Source: an uncultured Clostridium sp. (lineage in GTDB: Bacteria; Bacillota; Clostridia; TANB77; CAG-508). From it: 21,898 nucleotides of DNA. The notes beneath the pieces were generated by a model. The model was not told the origin of the DNA. It searched no databases and saw nothing but the letters and a program-made list of their open reading frames with translations. The stretch covers positions 1 through 21,898 of the forward strand of contig USQS01000005.1 of NCBI GenBank assembly GCA_900556865.1, written 5' to 3'. Of this stretch, positions 15,488-21,898 are shown piece after piece; the first letter of the stretch is position 1; every line of letters starts with the position of its first letter. The position numbers and the translations under genes were made by a program.

Positions 15488-15506
15488 ATTAATCACAGTC
15501 CTTTCT

Positions 15507-15565
15507 AAAAAAACAAAAACGGACATTAATAACATTAGCACTTATTAAAACATTTTAAAGTCCGT
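15507..15565 (-). terminator. Second terminator-like hairpin between T-box and ileS
   Basis: On the minus strand ACGGAC (15565-15560) pairs with GTCCGT (15524-15519); within it TTAATAA (15548-15542) pairs with TTATTAA (15532-15526). A T-rich tract TTTTTGTTTTTTT follows directly (15519-15507), ending beside the ileS ribosome binding site. It is built from the end of repeat copy 2. Confidence 0.55.
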
Positions 15566-15649
15566 GTCTTTGTTCGCGTGCGAAATTTGCTTCCACAAAT
15601 TTCTATGCATTGCTATTTTTATATTATAGGAAGTTTGAAGGACTTTCCT
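15525..15649. repeat. Dispersed intergenic repeat, copy 2
   Basis: Partner of 931-1052. It shares the starting ATTAATAACATTA, the central CTTTGTTCGCGTG and TGCATTG blocks, and a terminal hairpin here enlarged to TATTATAGGAA...TTCCTATAATA. The TTAATAA/TTATTAA inner palindrome is one pair longer than in copy 1 (TTAATA/TATTAA). It lies wholly between the T-box terminator and the ileS start, in the untranslated leader. Confidence 0.75.
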
Positions 15650-15654
15650 ATAAT

Positions 15655-15895
15655 ATAAAAAACAACTCATTTATCCTTTTATTAGGACGAAATGAATTGT
15701 TTCCGCGGTACCACCTAAGTTAGTAATTTTATTACTCTCTTAATCTTCTTTTAACGCAAGAATACGGCAAAGCTTACTATATTTCTGCTATGCAACTATT
15801 AAGGTGATAATTAAGATATTTATATATCTTATGGCTTTTAGCCAAAATAATTTTTACTTACTTTGCTTTCAGCATTTGCAAAGCTCTCTAAAAGA
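15655..15895 (-). promoter_or_regulatory. T-box riboswitch of ileS
   Basis: Read on the minus strand: AGAGAGC near 15889-15883 opens Stem I, followed by a distal GCTGAAAGC loop; the specifier loop holds ATC (15808-15806), an isoleucine codon, followed by A; the T-box AGGTGGTACCGCGG is at 15716-15703. Next comes a strong terminator, AACAATTCATTT pairing with AAATGAGTTGTT (one G-U), an inner GTCCT/AGGAT stem, and a T-run at about 15662-15657. Uncharged tRNA-Ile would favour the antiterminator and allow ileS transcription. No clear promoter is seen upstream; a TATAAA near 15913 is a candidate -10. Confidence 0.95.
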
Positions 15896-15933
15896 TATTA
15901 CATTATTTATATTGTCCTTAATTTTGTTTTTTA

Positions 15934-16215
15934 TTATTTTGATGTTTTTACAGTTTCTTCAACTACTGGATAAACACTAACTTTTTTCTTATCTCTACCT
16001 TTTCTTTCAAATTTAACAGTTCCATCTACTAGTGCAAATAATGTATCATCACTACCAATGCCTACATTAGTCCCTGGATGTACTTTTGTTCCTCTTTGTC
16101 TTACAAGAATATTTCCTGCTAAAACAAATTGACCATCTGCTCTTTTAACACCTAAACGTTTTGATTCACTATCTCTACCGTTCCTTGTGCTACCTTGACC
16201 AACGTGATGTGCCAT
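15934..16215 (-). CDS. rpmA: 50S ribosomal protein L27
   Basis: 93 residues, starting MAHHVGQGSTRNGRDSESKRLGVK, with NILVRQRGTKVHPGTNVGIG, the L27 signature. Its N-terminus reaches the peptidyl transferase centre. Most Firmicutes encode L27 with a short extension removed by the protease Prp; here there is none, and no prp lies between rplU and rpmA. ATG 16215 has AAGGAG 9 bases upstream; a TTG three codons earlier overlaps the spacer and is rejected. It is cotranscribed with rplU (54-base gap). Confidence 0.97.
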   Translation of the reverse strand: MAHHVGQGSTRNGRDSESKRLGVKRADGQFVLAGNILVRQRGTKVHPGTNVGIGSDDTLFALVDGTVKFERKGRDKKKVSVYPVVEETVKTSK

Positions 16216-16269
16216 TTTTTTCAACTCCTTCCAGTTTAAAAAATTTATATCGTTTTATTAAATACTTTC

Positions 16270-16632
16270 CTACGCTTCTACTTTTTCTGCAACTTCTTTT
16301 TTGCTTTCAGCTTTTTTTGTTGCTGTTTTTATAGATGTTATTTCTACTTTAGTGTATGGTTGTCTGTGCCCTTGTTTCTTTCTTTCATTCTTTTTAGGTT
16401 TCATTTTGAAAACTATTATTTTTTTACCTTTACCATGAGAAACAACTTTTCCTTCAACCTTAATACCTTTAACATATGGATTTCCTACTTGTACTTTTCC
16501 TTCTTCTGAAAGTAAAACAACATTATCAAATGTAATTTTTTTACCTTCTTCTGCATTTAATTTTTCAAAAAATACAACATCTCCTTCTGCTACTTTGTAT
16601 TGTCTTCCACAGCTTTCAATTATTGCGTACAT
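16270..16632 (-). CDS. rplU: 50S ribosomal protein L21
   Basis: 120 residues. Starts MYAIIESCGRQYKVAEGD, then VGNPYVKGIKVEGKVVSHGKG and IIVFKMKPKKNERKKQGHRQ followed by PYTKVEI, the L21 signature. It binds 23S rRNA next to L20. The C-terminus ends in a Lys/Glu-rich tail of about 18 residues. ATG 16632 follows GGGAGGTG; a frame from 16674 extends into the leader and is rejected. It is the first gene of rplU-rpmA, with a consensus promoter and a structured leader upstream. Confidence 0.97.
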   Translation of the reverse strand: MYAIIESCGRQYKVAEGDVVFFEKLNAEEGKKITFDNVVLLSEEGKVQVGNPYVKGIKVEGKVVSHGKGKKIIVFKMKPKKNERKKQGHRQPYTKVEITSIKTATKKAESKKEVAEKVEA

Positions 16633-16639
16633 TAAAAAT

Positions 16640-16731
16640 GCACCTCCCTTATTTGTATACTCGCTAATCCTCAAAAAAGGTAGTTACTTATATTTATAAC
16701 ATTTAGTTACCTTGATTAAGCGGATTACAGT
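16640..16731 (-). promoter_or_regulatory. L21-type mRNA leader / attenuator
   Basis: About 90 bases of leader between the rplU promoter and start. An inverted repeat (AAGGTA pairing with TACCTT, 16713 to 16677, with inner TAAC/GTTA) is followed by six T on the minus strand (16678-16673), so it looks like an attenuator. AATCC (about 16729) can also pair with GGATT (about 16668), a competing fold. Ribosomal protein L21 leaders are known in Firmicutes; I infer autoregulation here from position and structure only. Confidence 0.5.
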
Positions 16732-16736
16732 TAACT

Positions 16737-16765
16737 ATTATACTATATAAATTCTAAATTGTCAA
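16737..16765 (-). promoter_or_regulatory. Consensus promoter of rplU-rpmA
   Basis: On the minus strand: TTGACA (16765-16760), 17-base spacer, TATAAT (16742-16737), perfect sigma-A consensus. Transcription starts near 16730, about 100 bases before rplU. Confidence 0.92.
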
Positions 16766-16844
16766 CCAGTTTTTGGTAAATATTTTTCGCTTAAATCAAA
16801 ACATCTTCCATATTTGATATTTGTCCTTTCTAAATGTTTAAAAA

Positions 16845-17525
16845 TTATTTTCCTACTATTTCGTTTTGATTTTTATAAATACTGTTTTCATTTACATATC
16901 CCTTTACAGATGAAAGTGGGTATATAATTGTATTTTTTCCAATTATACAACCAGGATTTAAAACACAACCACATCCAATTTCTGTGTTATCTGCTAATAT
17001 TGCTCCAAATTTTCTTAGATTTGTTTCTAATTTTTGATTTTTAAATCTTATTGTAACATTTGCCTTATCAGATCTTAAATTTGAAGCAATACTTCCTGCT
17101 CCCATATGTGCTTTATAGCCTAAAATTGAATCCCCCACATAATTATAATGTGGTACTTGAACATTATTAAATAATATTACATTTTTTAACTCCGTAGAAT
17201 TTCCAACAACAGCATTTTTTCCTATTATTACATTTTTTCTAATATATGCAGAATGTTTTACATTAGCGTTCTCATCTATTATACATGGACCTTCTATACA
17301 AACTGTTGGTGCAATTGTAGCACTATTTGCAACCCATACATTTTCTTTTATCTCTTTAAAATTTTGCTTATCTAATTGTTTTCCTAAATTAATTATAAAA
17401 TCTCCTATTTTAGGTAAAACCTCCCATGGGAATATAGCCCCCTCAAAAATAGTTTTAGCCATAGTTTCTTCTAAATTCAATAACTTTATAACTTTCAATT
17501 GTTCCAAATTATTTTCAGTTACCAT
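16845..17525 (-). CDS. Left-handed beta-helix (hexapeptide repeat) transferase-like protein
   Basis: 226 residues. After a helical N-terminus of about 60 residues come hexapeptide turns: VWVANSATIAPTVCIEGPC, ANVKHSAYIRKNVIIGKNAVVGNS, VQVPHYNYVGDSILGYKAHMGAG, and IGCGCVLNPGCIIGKNTII. PHYNYVGDSILG and the GSIASNLRSDK block resemble the acetyltransferase half of GlmU-like proteins, and similar stand-alone proteins in clostridia are annotated as UDP-GlcNAc pyrophosphorylase-related. The nucleotidyltransferase domain is absent, so the donor and acceptor are unknown. ATG 17525 has AAGGAGGGAG upstream. Its promoter is at 17548-17576, divergent from the pseudouridine synthase gene. Confidence 0.75.
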   Translation of the reverse strand: MVTENNLEQLKVIKLLNLEETMAKTIFEGAIFPWEVLPKIGDFIINLGKQLDKQNFKEIKENVWVANSATIAPTVCIEGPCIIDENANVKHSAYIRKNVIIGKNAVVGNSTELKNVILFNNVQVPHYNYVGDSILGYKAHMGAGSIASNLRSDKANVTIRFKNQKLETNLRKFGAILADNTEIGCGCVLNPGCIIGKNTIIYPLSSVKGYVNENSIYKNQNEIVGK

Positions 17526-17547
17526 TTTTCTCCCTCCTTATGTTTCT

Positions 17548-17576
17548 ATTAAAACACATTTCTTTTAATTTATCAA
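17548..17576 (-). promoter_or_regulatory. Promoter of the hexapeptide-repeat gene
   Basis: Minus strand TTGATA (17576-17571), 17-base spacer, TTTAAT (17553-17548) with an extended TG one base upstream of the -10. Confidence 0.6.
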
Positions 17577-17610
17577 CCATTTTCAATAATTTAACGAACA
17601 TAATAAACTA

Positions 17611-17639
17611 TAGACTTTTTATAAAAAATAATGTAAAAT
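17611..17639 (+). promoter_or_regulatory. Promoter of the pseudouridine synthase gene
   Basis: TAGACT (17611-17616), 17-base spacer, TAAAAT (17634-17639). Transcription would start about 22 bases before the ATG at 17669. Confidence 0.55.
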
Positions 17640-17668
17640 ATTACCATAGCTTTAAAAGGAGAATAAAA

Positions 17669-18553
17669 ATGTTTTTAAATTATACTGTAAAAAAACAAGA
17701 AAAAATAAATTTAATATTAAAAAACGAACTTCAAATTTCTTCTAGATTGCTTTATAAATTAATAAAAAATAAATTAGTATATCTAGATGGAAAAGCTGTA
17801 GATACAAGAATATTAGCAAATGTTAATGATACAATTACCATTGACCTAAATTATAATGAAGAAAACTCTAACATTGTAGCAACAAAAATTGACTTAAATA
17901 TTATCTATGAAGATGAAGCATTTATTGTTTTAAATAAGCCATCTGGAATTGCTGTACACCCATCTATTTTACATTTTGAAGATACACTTTCTAATGGCGT
18001 AAAATATCATTTTGATCAAATAAATTTACACAAAAAAATAAGACCTGTAAACCGTTTAGATTTTTATACTTCTGGTCTAATTGTTTTTGCTAAAAATGAA
18101 TATATTCAAGAAAGTCTAATTAAACAAATGAAAGAAAAAATATTCAAAAAAGAATACCTTGCTTTAGTTCATGGTAATTTCACTAAAAAACAAGGTATTA
18201 TAAATAAACCAATTGCTAGAAAAGAAAATAGCATTATTGAAAGATGTATTTCTGAAAACGGAAAACCCTCTATAACACATTTTGAAGTTGTTCAAGAATA
18301 TGAAGGATTTTCTCTTGTTAAATGCATTTTAGAAACAGGGCGTACTCATCAAATTAGAGTACATATGTCATCAATTGGACATCCTTTAGTTGGAGACACC
18401 TTGTATAGTTCAAAATCCGAACCTTTTACTGGTCAAGCTCTTTCCTGCATTAAGCTCCAGTTTAACCACCCTATTTCAAACACACCTTTAACATTTACTC
18501 AACACTCTTTAGGCTTTCAATCATATCTATCTTCTTTAAAACAAAATGAATAA
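17669..18553 (+). CDS. RluA-family pseudouridine synthase
   Basis: 294 residues. The N-terminal S4-like RNA-binding part (SRLLYKLIKNKLVYLDGKAV) is followed by the catalytic domain: IIYEDEAFIVLNKPSGIAVHP, RPVNRLDFYTSGLIVFAKN with the catalytic aspartate in RLD, KKEYLALVHG, and ETGRTHQIRVHMSSIGHPLVGD. These enzymes convert uridine to pseudouridine in 23S rRNA or tRNA; the target of this one cannot be told. ATG 17669 is preceded by AAAAGGAG 7 bases away; the same frame is open back to 17540 but has no ribosome binding site there. Its 3' end overlaps the convergent ABC permease gene by 59 bases. Confidence 0.93.
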   Translation: MFLNYTVKKQEKINLILKNELQISSRLLYKLIKNKLVYLDGKAVDTRILANVNDTITIDLNYNEENSNIVATKIDLNIIYEDEAFIVLNKPSGIAVHPSILHFEDTLSNGVKYHFDQINLHKKIRPVNRLDFYTSGLIVFAKNEYIQESLIKQMKEKIFKKEYLALVHGNFTKKQGIINKPIARKENSIIERCISENGKPSITHFEVVQEYEGFSLVKCILETGRTHQIRVHMSSIGHPLVGDTLYSSKSEPFTGQALSCIKLQFNHPISNTPLTFTQHSLGFQSYLSSLKQNE

Positions 18554-21500
18554 TACTATTTACAATAAATGAAAATATACATGTAATTATTGCTGAATAT
18601 ATATAACTAATAGGTTTGATATTTTTTATAAATCTTAATTTATCAATCTCAACACTTTGAACTATTGCCGTTGTTAAAAAAGCCCCAAATATCATTCCTA
18701 ACAATACACCTATTATTGTAAAAATAATATTTTCTTTATTTATATAATTATCTACTTCTTTGTCAAAAAAGCCTAAAACTTTAAGTGTTGCAATTTCTCT
18801 TGTTCTTTCTCCTATATTTATATTTGCCAGGTTATACAAAACCACAAATGCAAGCATTGCAGAAGAGACAACTAAAATTACAACAACATAGTTCATTGTT
18901 TTTAGCATATCACTTATTGCTTTAACAAGACTTGTTACAACTGTACTTGAAGCTACTCCATCTATTTTTAAAATATCTTCTAGCATTTTGTTTCTTTCAT
19001 CTTCTGATATATCTTTTGTATTTATAAACAACATATTTGTTGAATAGCTTTTTATGTTTTTTTCATAAAAAGCTTTACTCATATAAACATAATGAGAAAC
19101 ATAATTTTCAACTATTGCATTAACCTTAAAAGTATATTCTATATTATCACTACTGGCAAATGTAATTTCATCTCCCTTTTTTATACTTAAGATTTCAGCT
19201 ATTTTATCTGTTATTATAATGCCATTTTCTGGCAAATTCACAATTTCTTTTGTATCAATATCTATTAAATTACATGACTTTTTAAAACTTTCTCCATCTT
19301 CTGGTACAAATACTGTCACATCATAATTCAAGTTATTATTTTTTATATTTCCTGTTGTTGCTTCTAATTTACAATAACTTTTAATATTTTGACTTTCAGA
19401 TAAATATTTTTCAAGTTCATCTAATCCATTTGTGTTTGCAAGTGTTATTGTTTGGTCATAAGTAAATATTTTTCCAAATTGAGAATCCGGTATATCTGCT
19501 ACAGAATCTTTTATACCAAAGCCAGTAAGCATAAGTCCTGTACACCCTGCAATTCCTACAATTGTCATTATAGCTCTTTTTTTATACCTAAAAATATTTC
19601 TTATTGTTACCTTTTTAGAAAAAGTCAATTTTTTCCAAATAAAGGTTACTCTTTCTAATAAAACTCTTTTTCCATTTTTAGGTGGCTTTGGCCTCATCAA
19701 AACTGCCGGCATTTGCTTTAATTCTTTTATTGCAACATAAATAGTTGCTCCAACAATACAAATAACAGCAATTATCAGACCCATTAATCCTATATCTAAC
19801 CTATAGCTTACATAAAATACTGGAACTGTATAAATTAGTGAATATAGTATCCAAACAATATTTGGAAGTAAATAAAAGCCAACACTCATTCCAATAGCTC
19901 CACCTATTAAACAAGCAAGTGAGGCATATAAAATATATTTTGAAATTATTTGCCAGTTATTATAACCAAGCGATTTTAATGTACCAATTTCAATTCTTTC
20001 TTCTTCAATCATTCTTGTCATTGAAGTTAAACTTATTAATACTGCAACTAAATAAAATACCATAGGAAATATTTTTGAAATATTCGTCATTGTTTTAATT
20101 GCATCAAATATGTTCGAATATCCCCCATTGTCCGCCCTTTTTGTTATATACCATTTTGCTTTTTCAATTTTATTTATTTCATCTCTTGCTTCATTTATCT
20201 TGTTTTGTGCTTCATTTAACTGTTTTTCCGCCTCTTTTTTTCCATCTTCATATTCAGTTTCTTTTTGGTTAAGTTCATCTTTTGCTTTTTGTAATTTTTC
20301 TCTTCCTTCTGAAATTTCTTTTTTCCCACTATTCAATTTGCTATATGCCGTTTTTTTGCCACTTTCCAAACTACTTTTTTGTTTGTTTATTTCATCTTTT
20401 GCTTTAGCTATTTCATTTTTACCTATTGTAATTTTATCTTCTGCATTTTGTAAATTGCTCTGTATTTCTTGTTTTTGAGTTTCTAAACTTGTTTGTTTAC
20501 CTTCCAAAATAGTTATATTTAAATCAATTTGGGTTGTATCGCCTCCTATATTTTGCAATTGATTTTTTTGAGTTCTTAATTGTTCTAAATTTTCTTTTAC
20601 AGTATTTAACCCCTCATCAATTTTTTTAATTCCATCCTCTGCCTCTTTTTTACTTTTTTGAAGTTTCTCTTCTCCATTTTTTAATTCTGTTTCTTTTTCT
20701 TTAATTTTATTTTCCGCATTATTTATTTCGTTTTGAGCCTCTTTAAATTGTTTTTCTAATTTATTTTCTTCAGTTTTTATCTTTTTTTCAGAAGCATTTA
20801 TTTTTCTTTCAGAACTTGAAATTTCTTCTTTTGCTGCATCTAACTTGGTTTTGGCATCTTCCAATTCTTGATATGTAGACTGCTTTTTTTCATCAAATTC
20901 TTTTTGAGCACTATCAACTTTTTCATTTGCTTTATCTTTTAATTCATTATACCTTGCCATTTCTCTTTGACTTTTTATTTCTTCTATTTTTTCATTTGCA
21001 TTGTCTATAAGTTCTGTATATTTTTCACTATTTGTTACATAATTTTTTGCATTTTTAACTCTAATTCCAATTTCACTATAATAATTTATATCTATTATAT
21101 CTTTAGTGTATATAAAAAAGCCTATGTTTCCACTCCCAAGAGATGTATTTCCTCTTTCACTTGAAATATATAGTGGTGAATTGGCAATTCCAACAATTTT
21201 TAATTCTTTAACCTTAAAATCTGGATTATCATCTTCATTTTTGTCTTCATTTTGCAAAATTATAGTTTTTCCAATATAATTTTTAAAATCTTCGTCTAAT
21301 ATTGTATAATTTGAATCCAATAAACATTCATTGTCTTTTTCTGGAAGTCTACCATACACAACACTTGGAACATTTATATTCTCATTATATTCAATTACTT
21401 TTACTATACTCTCTTTCTTATCTAAACTACAAATGCTATCTTTTGTTTGAATTCCATAGACATTTTCAATTTCTGGAATTTTCTCAATTGATTTTATATC

Positions 21501-21713
21501 TTCATCTTTCAAACCTAATGTTGAAACAACATCTATATCGAAAACTTTATTATCATTCATATATCTATTTAATGTATCTAACATATCTGGTCCTGTTGCA
21601 ACAAGCCCAGAATAAAAACCAACGCCTAAAAAAGCCATTACAAGTATAGAAATAAACCTTCTTCTTGTTTTTATAATTGATTTAAAGCTATTTTTTATTA
21701 AAGATTTTTTCAT
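18495..21713 (-). CDS. FtsX-like ABC transporter permease with large coiled coil
   Basis: 1072 residues. One transmembrane helix near 20-40, then an extracytoplasmic domain (to about 235), a long coiled coil (about 235-520) rich in K, E, Q and repeated A/E/I/N heptads, a first FtsX set of helices starting near 548 with EERIEIGTLKSLGYNNWQII, then a second extracytoplasmic domain and a last FtsX set with NIGERTREIATLKVLGFF and helices to the C-terminus. This is the MacB/SalY-type permease layout, coupling ATP hydrolysis to work across the envelope rather than to classical import. The cargo is unknown. ATG 21713 has AAAGGG 8 bases upstream. The partner ATPase gene ends 101 bases upstream on the same strand. 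Confidence 0.9.
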   Translation of the reverse strand: MKKSLIKNSFKSIIKTRRRFISILVMAFLGVGFYSGLVATGPDMLDTLNRYMNDNKVFDIDVVSTLGLKDEDIKSIEKIPEIENVYGIQTKDSICSLDKKESIVKVIEYNENINVPSVVYGRLPEKDNECLLDSNYTILDEDFKNYIGKTIILQNEDKNEDDNPDFKVKELKIVGIANSPLYISSERGNTSLGSGNIGFFIYTKDIIDINYYSEIGIRVKNAKNYVTNSEKYTELIDNANEKIEEIKSQREMARYNELKDKANEKVDSAQKEFDEKKQSTYQELEDAKTKLDAAKEEISSSERKINASEKKIKTEENKLEKQFKEAQNEINNAENKIKEKETELKNGEEKLQKSKKEAEDGIKKIDEGLNTVKENLEQLRTQKNQLQNIGGDTTQIDLNITILEGKQTSLETQKQEIQSNLQNAEDKITIGKNEIAKAKDEINKQKSSLESGKKTAYSKLNSGKKEISEGREKLQKAKDELNQKETEYEDGKKEAEKQLNEAQNKINEARDEINKIEKAKWYITKRADNGGYSNIFDAIKTMTNISKIFPMVFYLVAVLISLTSMTRMIEEERIEIGTLKSLGYNNWQIISKYILYASLACLIGGAIGMSVGFYLLPNIVWILYSLIYTVPVFYVSYRLDIGLMGLIIAVICIVGATIYVAIKELKQMPAVLMRPKPPKNGKRVLLERVTFIWKKLTFSKKVTIRNIFRYKKRAIMTIVGIAGCTGLMLTGFGIKDSVADIPDSQFGKIFTYDQTITLANTNGLDELEKYLSESQNIKSYCKLEATTGNIKNNNLNYDVTVFVPEDGESFKKSCNLIDIDTKEIVNLPENGIIITDKIAEILSIKKGDEITFASSDNIEYTFKVNAIVENYVSHYVYMSKAFYEKNIKSYSTNMLFINTKDISEDERNKMLEDILKIDGVASSTVVTSLVKAISDMLKTMNYVVVILVVSSAMLAFVVLYNLANINIGERTREIATLKVLGFFDKEVDNYINKENIIFTIIGVLLGMIFGAFLTTAIVQSVEIDKLRFIKNIKPISYIYSAIITCIFSFIVNSIIHFVLKKIDMIESLKSVE

Positions 21714-21814
21714 TTATAAAACCCTTTGCTACTATTTACAGTCTTAAATTTGCTTAATATTTATTTTCACTATTTAACTGTTAATTGTAACATCCTTTCA
21801 TTATAGATTATTAG

Positions 21815-21898
21815 TTACCATTCTATTTCCTCTATTGGTTTTGGATTTTCATTTTTCTCAATTTTCTCTGCCATACCGTTTTTAAAATGTATTACCTT
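21815..21898 (-). CDS. ABC transporter ATP-binding protein, C-terminal end
   Basis: The last 27 codons of a gene that enters from the right edge: KVIHFKNGMAEKIEKNENP followed by KPIEEIEW and a stop. This ending (RVI-x-FK-x-G...NENPKP-x-EEIEW) is typical of MacB-type ATPases that pair with FtsX-like permeases, which fits the permease just downstream. The nucleotide-binding motifs lie outside the window. The 101-base gap to the permease holds nothing I can identify beyond its ribosome binding site. Confidence 0.75.
   Translation of the reverse strand, partial: KVIHFKNGMAEKIEKNENPKPIEEIEW

Noticed and set aside
12350..15541. Longer ileS start at 15541
   Set aside because: The extra 18 residues are encoded by the repeat/terminator region and the family start with a good binding site is at 15487.
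20110..20478. Plus-strand open frame of 122 codons inside the permease gene
   Set aside because: It is the complement of the low-complexity coiled-coil coding region and has no binding site or recognisable protein.

Overview
The window is AT-rich, compact, mostly minus-strand bacterial chromosome. Gene content points to a low-GC Firmicute, probably an uncultured Clostridia-type organism: a T-box in front of ileS, strong AAGGAGG-type ribosome binding sites, TTGACA/TATAAT promoters, TmcAL, YqeG and the peptidase-EF-P-zinc ribbon cluster. I see no phage, plasmid, insertion sequence or CRISPR array. This is essentially housekeeping DNA, and the surprise lies in how three of its reading frames are written.

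Layout. 3-930: the 3' part of tmcAL, then a promoter, tRNA-Met(CAT) and terminator. 931-2253: a ~120-bp dispersed repeat, an HD-domain hydrolase gene and a broken Phd/YefM-like antitoxin. 2254-9140 (all minus): valS, a zinc-ribbon protein, efp, an M24 peptidase, a prepilin peptidase, yqeG and a membrane metalloprotease. 9240-11703 (minus): a GT4 glycosyltransferase, DUF4363 and DUF421 membrane proteins. 11928-12305 (plus): a small four-helix membrane protein. 12350-16765 (minus): rplU-rpmA with its leader, then a T-box-controlled type-2 ileS. 16845-18553: a hexapeptide-repeat protein and a divergent RluA-type pseudouridine synthase. 18495-21898 (minus): an FtsX-type ABC permease with a large coiled coil, and the end of its ATPase.

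Main finding. Two genes need +1 frameshifts to give their full family proteins: the prepilin peptidase twice and the DUF421 protein once. At all three places the in-frame codon is CGG (minus strand, 7826-7824, 7447-7445, 11439-11437). Skipping only its C turns CGG-N into a glycine codon GGN and restores the family sequence exactly. I scanned every other gene in the window (about 6,500 codons) by eye and found no other in-frame CGG. So every in-frame CGG here coincides with a frameshift. This fits a genome in which CGG is not decoded as arginine but directs a +1 shift (for example C-GGN read by a glycine tRNA or a tRNA with an expanded anticodon loop). The alternative is an unusual set of indel errors. 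The two catalytic aspartates of the prepilin peptidase lie in different frames, so an active enzyme depends on the shift.

Other points of note: tmcAL sits directly next to a tRNA-Met(CAT), the class of tRNA it modifies; rplU and rpmA lack the usual prp gene between them, and L27 lacks the N-terminal extension that Prp removes; and a second terminator-like hairpin inside a dispersed repeat lies between the ileS T-box and the ileS start.
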